A DNA stretch of 6,056 nucleotides, from the NCBI GenBank assembly GCA_025996835.1, contig BNTU01000150.1, forward strand, positions 1 to 6,056, written 5' to 3'. The stretch's first letter is position 1; each line of letters starts with the position of its first letter. This stretch comes from Bacteroidia bacterium (GTDB taxonomy: Bacteria > Bacteroidota > Bacteroidia > Bacteroidales > Azobacteroidaceae). This document shows positions 4,758 through 6,056 of this stretch, piece after piece. The position numbers and the translations under genes were made by a program. The notes under the pieces are model-generated. The model did not search any database, had not been told where the DNA came from, and worked only from the letters and a program-made list of their open reading frames with translations.

Positions 4758-5730
4758 TTGATTTTTTCCCTGTCGGATATTCATCCTTTATCAGCACCTG
4801 CATGATGTGCGAATCGGTTATGGGCATCATTCCCGACTTCAACGCAATTTTCTGACCCACATCGTGGACAAGAAATATGCTGAATCCCGACGACAAACCC
4901 GTTTTTGGGTCCGACAGAATGGCATACACCGGTCGCCACAACGGATATTTTTCCGTGTGAATGTCGCCCGCAAAAGGCAGATAACTGTTGGCAAGCGTTG
5001 GCGCAGCATCGGCACTCAGGCGTGTCAGGCGAATGTTTGGATGGCGATTGAGACAGGGCGTGCCCGTTTCGCCGCTCACCAGATTGGCACTGATAAAGCC
5101 CAGTGCGTTGGGCATTTGTTCGATGCGCTCGAGCAATTCGGCAGTGCCGTCGGTTGGGTAAATGTTGGGCGACAGTGTCCTGGTGCGGGCAATCGAATCG
5201 ACCGCAAAACGCCAAACGCCCGATTTTTTGTTGTCAAACAGCACCCGAATGGTGCCGAGTGTCGATTTTTGTCCGATTTGGTTCCAGTCCGTAACCTCCC
5301 CTGTCAAAATCTTTTGGAGAGTCGCAACACTCAGAATAGAATCCCTGTTGGCGCGATTGGTGATGACGGCGATGCCGTCGAAGGCTATCAGATGCTTTTT
5401 GGCATCCAAATAGCGTGCCGTCAGTTTAGCGCGTTCCGACGTTGCCAAGTCGCGGGTGACAATCGCTATCCGCACACTGTCGTCTGTCAGCAGGCGAATG
5501 ACATCTCCCTCATCGGTGTAAGTGGGAAAAAGAGCAGCCTGATAGTCGCTGTGCGCCTCAAAAGAGGCGATTTCCGTATTCATCCAATGCGAAAAATCCG
5601 CATCAGCAGCGATGCGGATGACACCTGTTTTCAGCGTGTCGTCCCATTGGCTCCGGCGGTCTTTCTTATTGCAAGAAAGACCGCCAAGCAATAGCGTACA
5701 CACCATCAAGACGGATGCAACTTTTTTCAT
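4744..5730 (-). CDS. PstS-like substrate-binding lipoprotein
   Basis: This 328-residue protein begins with a lipoprotein signal, MKK then a hydrophobic stretch ending LGGLSC, with the lipidated Cys at 20. The mature part follows the PBP-like/PstS type II binding-protein pattern. VRIAIVTRDLATSERAKL (86-103) corresponds to the phosphate-binding Ser/Arg region, FDGIAVITNRAN (117-128) to the ligand-cleft strand, and TLQKILTGEVTDWNQIG (137-153) is the strongest family signature. A second lobe runs to about 305. True PstS feeds a PstCAB transporter, but no permease or ATPase is present here. Instead the gene sits seven bases after tonB. I recall the arrangement exbB-exbD-tonB-pstS-like-TPR in Bacteroidota, in which the role of the binding protein is unsettled, so phosphate binding is inference. 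The start at 5730 is supported by the signal peptide. Two perfect hairpins lie in its first 135 coding bases and an 11-bp repeat covers its stop. Confidence 0.88.
   Translation of the reverse strand: MKKVASVLMVCTLLLGGLSCNKKDRRSQWDDTLKTGVIRIAADADFSHWMNTEIASFEAHSDYQAALFPTYTDEGDVIRLLTDDSVRIAIVTRDLATSERAKLTARYLDAKKHLIAFDGIAVITNRANRDSILSVATLQKILTGEVTDWNQIGQKSTLGTIRVLFDNKKSGVWRFAVDSIARTRTLSPNIYPTDGTAELLERIEQMPNALGFISANLVSGETGTPCLNRHPNIRLTRLSADAAPTLANSYLPFAGDIHTEKYPLWRPVYAILSDPKTGLSSGFSIFLVHDVGQKIALKSGMMPITDSHIMQVLIKDEYPTGKKSTKMK
5596..5619 (-). other. 9-bp perfect stem-loop inside the lipoprotein coding sequence
   Basis: ATCCGCATC (5596-5604) pairs perfectly with GATGCGGAT (5611-5619) across a six-base loop. 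It lies at coding bases 112-135, over the codons for IRIAADAD. There is no T-tract, so it is not a terminator. It is 35 bases after the stronger hairpin. Confidence 0.6.
5655..5685 (-). other. 13-bp perfect stem-loop over the lipobox codons
   Basis: GGCGGTCTTTCTT (5655-5667) and AAGAAAGACCGCC (5673-5685) are exact reverse complements with a five-base loop. In the mRNA the hairpin occupies coding bases 46-76 of the lipoprotein gene, residues 16-26 (GLSCNKKDRR region). The lipobox Cys codon (5673-5671) sits at the apex. No T-run follows on either strand, which argues against an intrinsic terminator. A role in translation pacing or mRNA stability is inference. Confidence 0.75.
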
Positions 5731-5737
5731 TTGCGCA

Positions 5738-6056
5738 TTAGGTCTCCAAGCGGAATGCTACCGGCAAGTTGAACCACACGCGCACGGCTACACCATTGTT
5801 CTTACCGGGAGTCCAGCGAGGCATTTTTTTGACCACGCGGATAGCTTCTTTGTCGCAAGCCGGGTCTAATGAGCGGAGAATTTGCACCTCACCCACAGAA
5901 CCGTCCTTTTCAATCACAAAACGCAGAATAACCTTGCCCTGAATGCCCTGTTCTTGCGCTACAGGCGGATATACGATATTCTTCGACAGAAAAGCATTGA
6001 GCTCTTTCATTCCTCCGGGGAATCCGGCGTCTACTTCCACATGAGTATGAATTTCT
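5738..6056 (-). CDS. tonB: Energy transducer TonB, C-terminal domain (5' end beyond window)
   Basis: The frame is open from the right edge to TAA at 5740-5738, giving 105 visible codons. They hold the complete TonB C-terminal domain (PF03544) in its Bacteroidota form: FPGGM near the front, the box YPPVAQEQGIQGKVILRFVI, KDGSV, and MPRWTPGKNNGVAVRVWFNL near the end. This domain lies in the periplasm and contacts the TonB box of outer-membrane receptors, passing on energy from the ExbB/ExbD proton channel. The N-terminal membrane anchor and proline-rich spacer must lie upstream, outside the window. A GTG at 6040 is internal to the domain and is not a likely start. The PstS-like lipoprotein gene begins seven bases after the stop, so the two are very likely co-transcribed. 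Which outer-membrane substrate it serves is not shown here. Confidence 0.93.
   Translation of the reverse strand, partial: EIHTHVEVDAGFPGGMKELNAFLSKNIVYPPVAQEQGIQGKVILRFVIEKDGSVGEVQILRSLDPACDKEAIRVVKKMPRWTPGKNNGVAVRVWFNLPVAFRLET

Noticed and set aside
4428..4760. Clustered short repeats as a CRISPR array or iterons
   Set aside because: Units are 7, 8 and 11 bp in direct tandem without spacers, and differ from one another. They overlap gene ends, so neither CRISPR nor a replication origin fits.
4807..5694. A 295-codon open frame on the plus strand opposite the lipoprotein gene
   Set aside because: The minus strand has a lipoprotein signal, family motifs and operon context. The plus-strand translation shows no recognisable domain and is an antisense shadow.

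Overview
The window looks like the chromosome of a Bacteroidota bacterium, most likely of the Bacteroidales type. Three points support this. Promoter-like boxes match the Bacteroidota pattern TTG-N19-TAnnTTTG, perfectly upstream of the small plus-strand gene and with one mismatch in the upstream box at two other genes. The TonB C-terminal domain carries the FPGGM...YP...GIQG pattern typical of that phylum. The mix of gene families (a PD-(D/E)XK-linked AAA-ATPase, a DUF21/CBS/CorC protein, and a PstS-like lipoprotein beside TonB) is also common there. Species cannot be fixed from this sequence. No rRNA, tRNA, CRISPR or IS element was seen.

Layout from left to right. Bases 1-1063 (minus) hold the first 354 codons of an AAA-ATPase-like protein whose C-terminus lies beyond the window edge. 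A 267-base non-coding stretch with a 12-bp tandem duplication follows. Bases 1331-2605 (minus) encode a complete CNNM/CorC-type (hemolysin C family) membrane protein. A short divergent promoter region separates it from a plus-strand toxin-antitoxin remnant: an intact 83-residue antitoxin-like gene (2763-3014), then a PIN toxin gene reduced to its first seven codons joined out of frame to its last ~18 codons (3011-3084).

Bases 3215-6056 (minus) form an apparent operon read right to left: TonB C-terminal domain (N-terminus off the window), PstS-like substrate-binding lipoprotein, 83-residue two-helix membrane protein, and MscS-family channel. The gaps are 7, 24 and 38 bases. The TonB and lipoprotein pair suggests the distal part of an ExbB/ExbD/TonB energy-transduction operon in the envelope. 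The small membrane protein and the channel are probably co-transcribed, and their functional link is unknown.

The less ordinary structure lies in this operon and in the toxin remnant. Short tandem repeats (11, 7 and 8 bp units) sit on two stop codons and on the ribosome-binding site of the channel gene. A perfect 13-bp hairpin lies over the lipobox codons of the lipoprotein gene, with a second 9-bp hairpin shortly after it. The toxin remnant looks like a clean internal deletion at a CACAAA microhomology. I see no convincing wholly new multi-gene system in the window.
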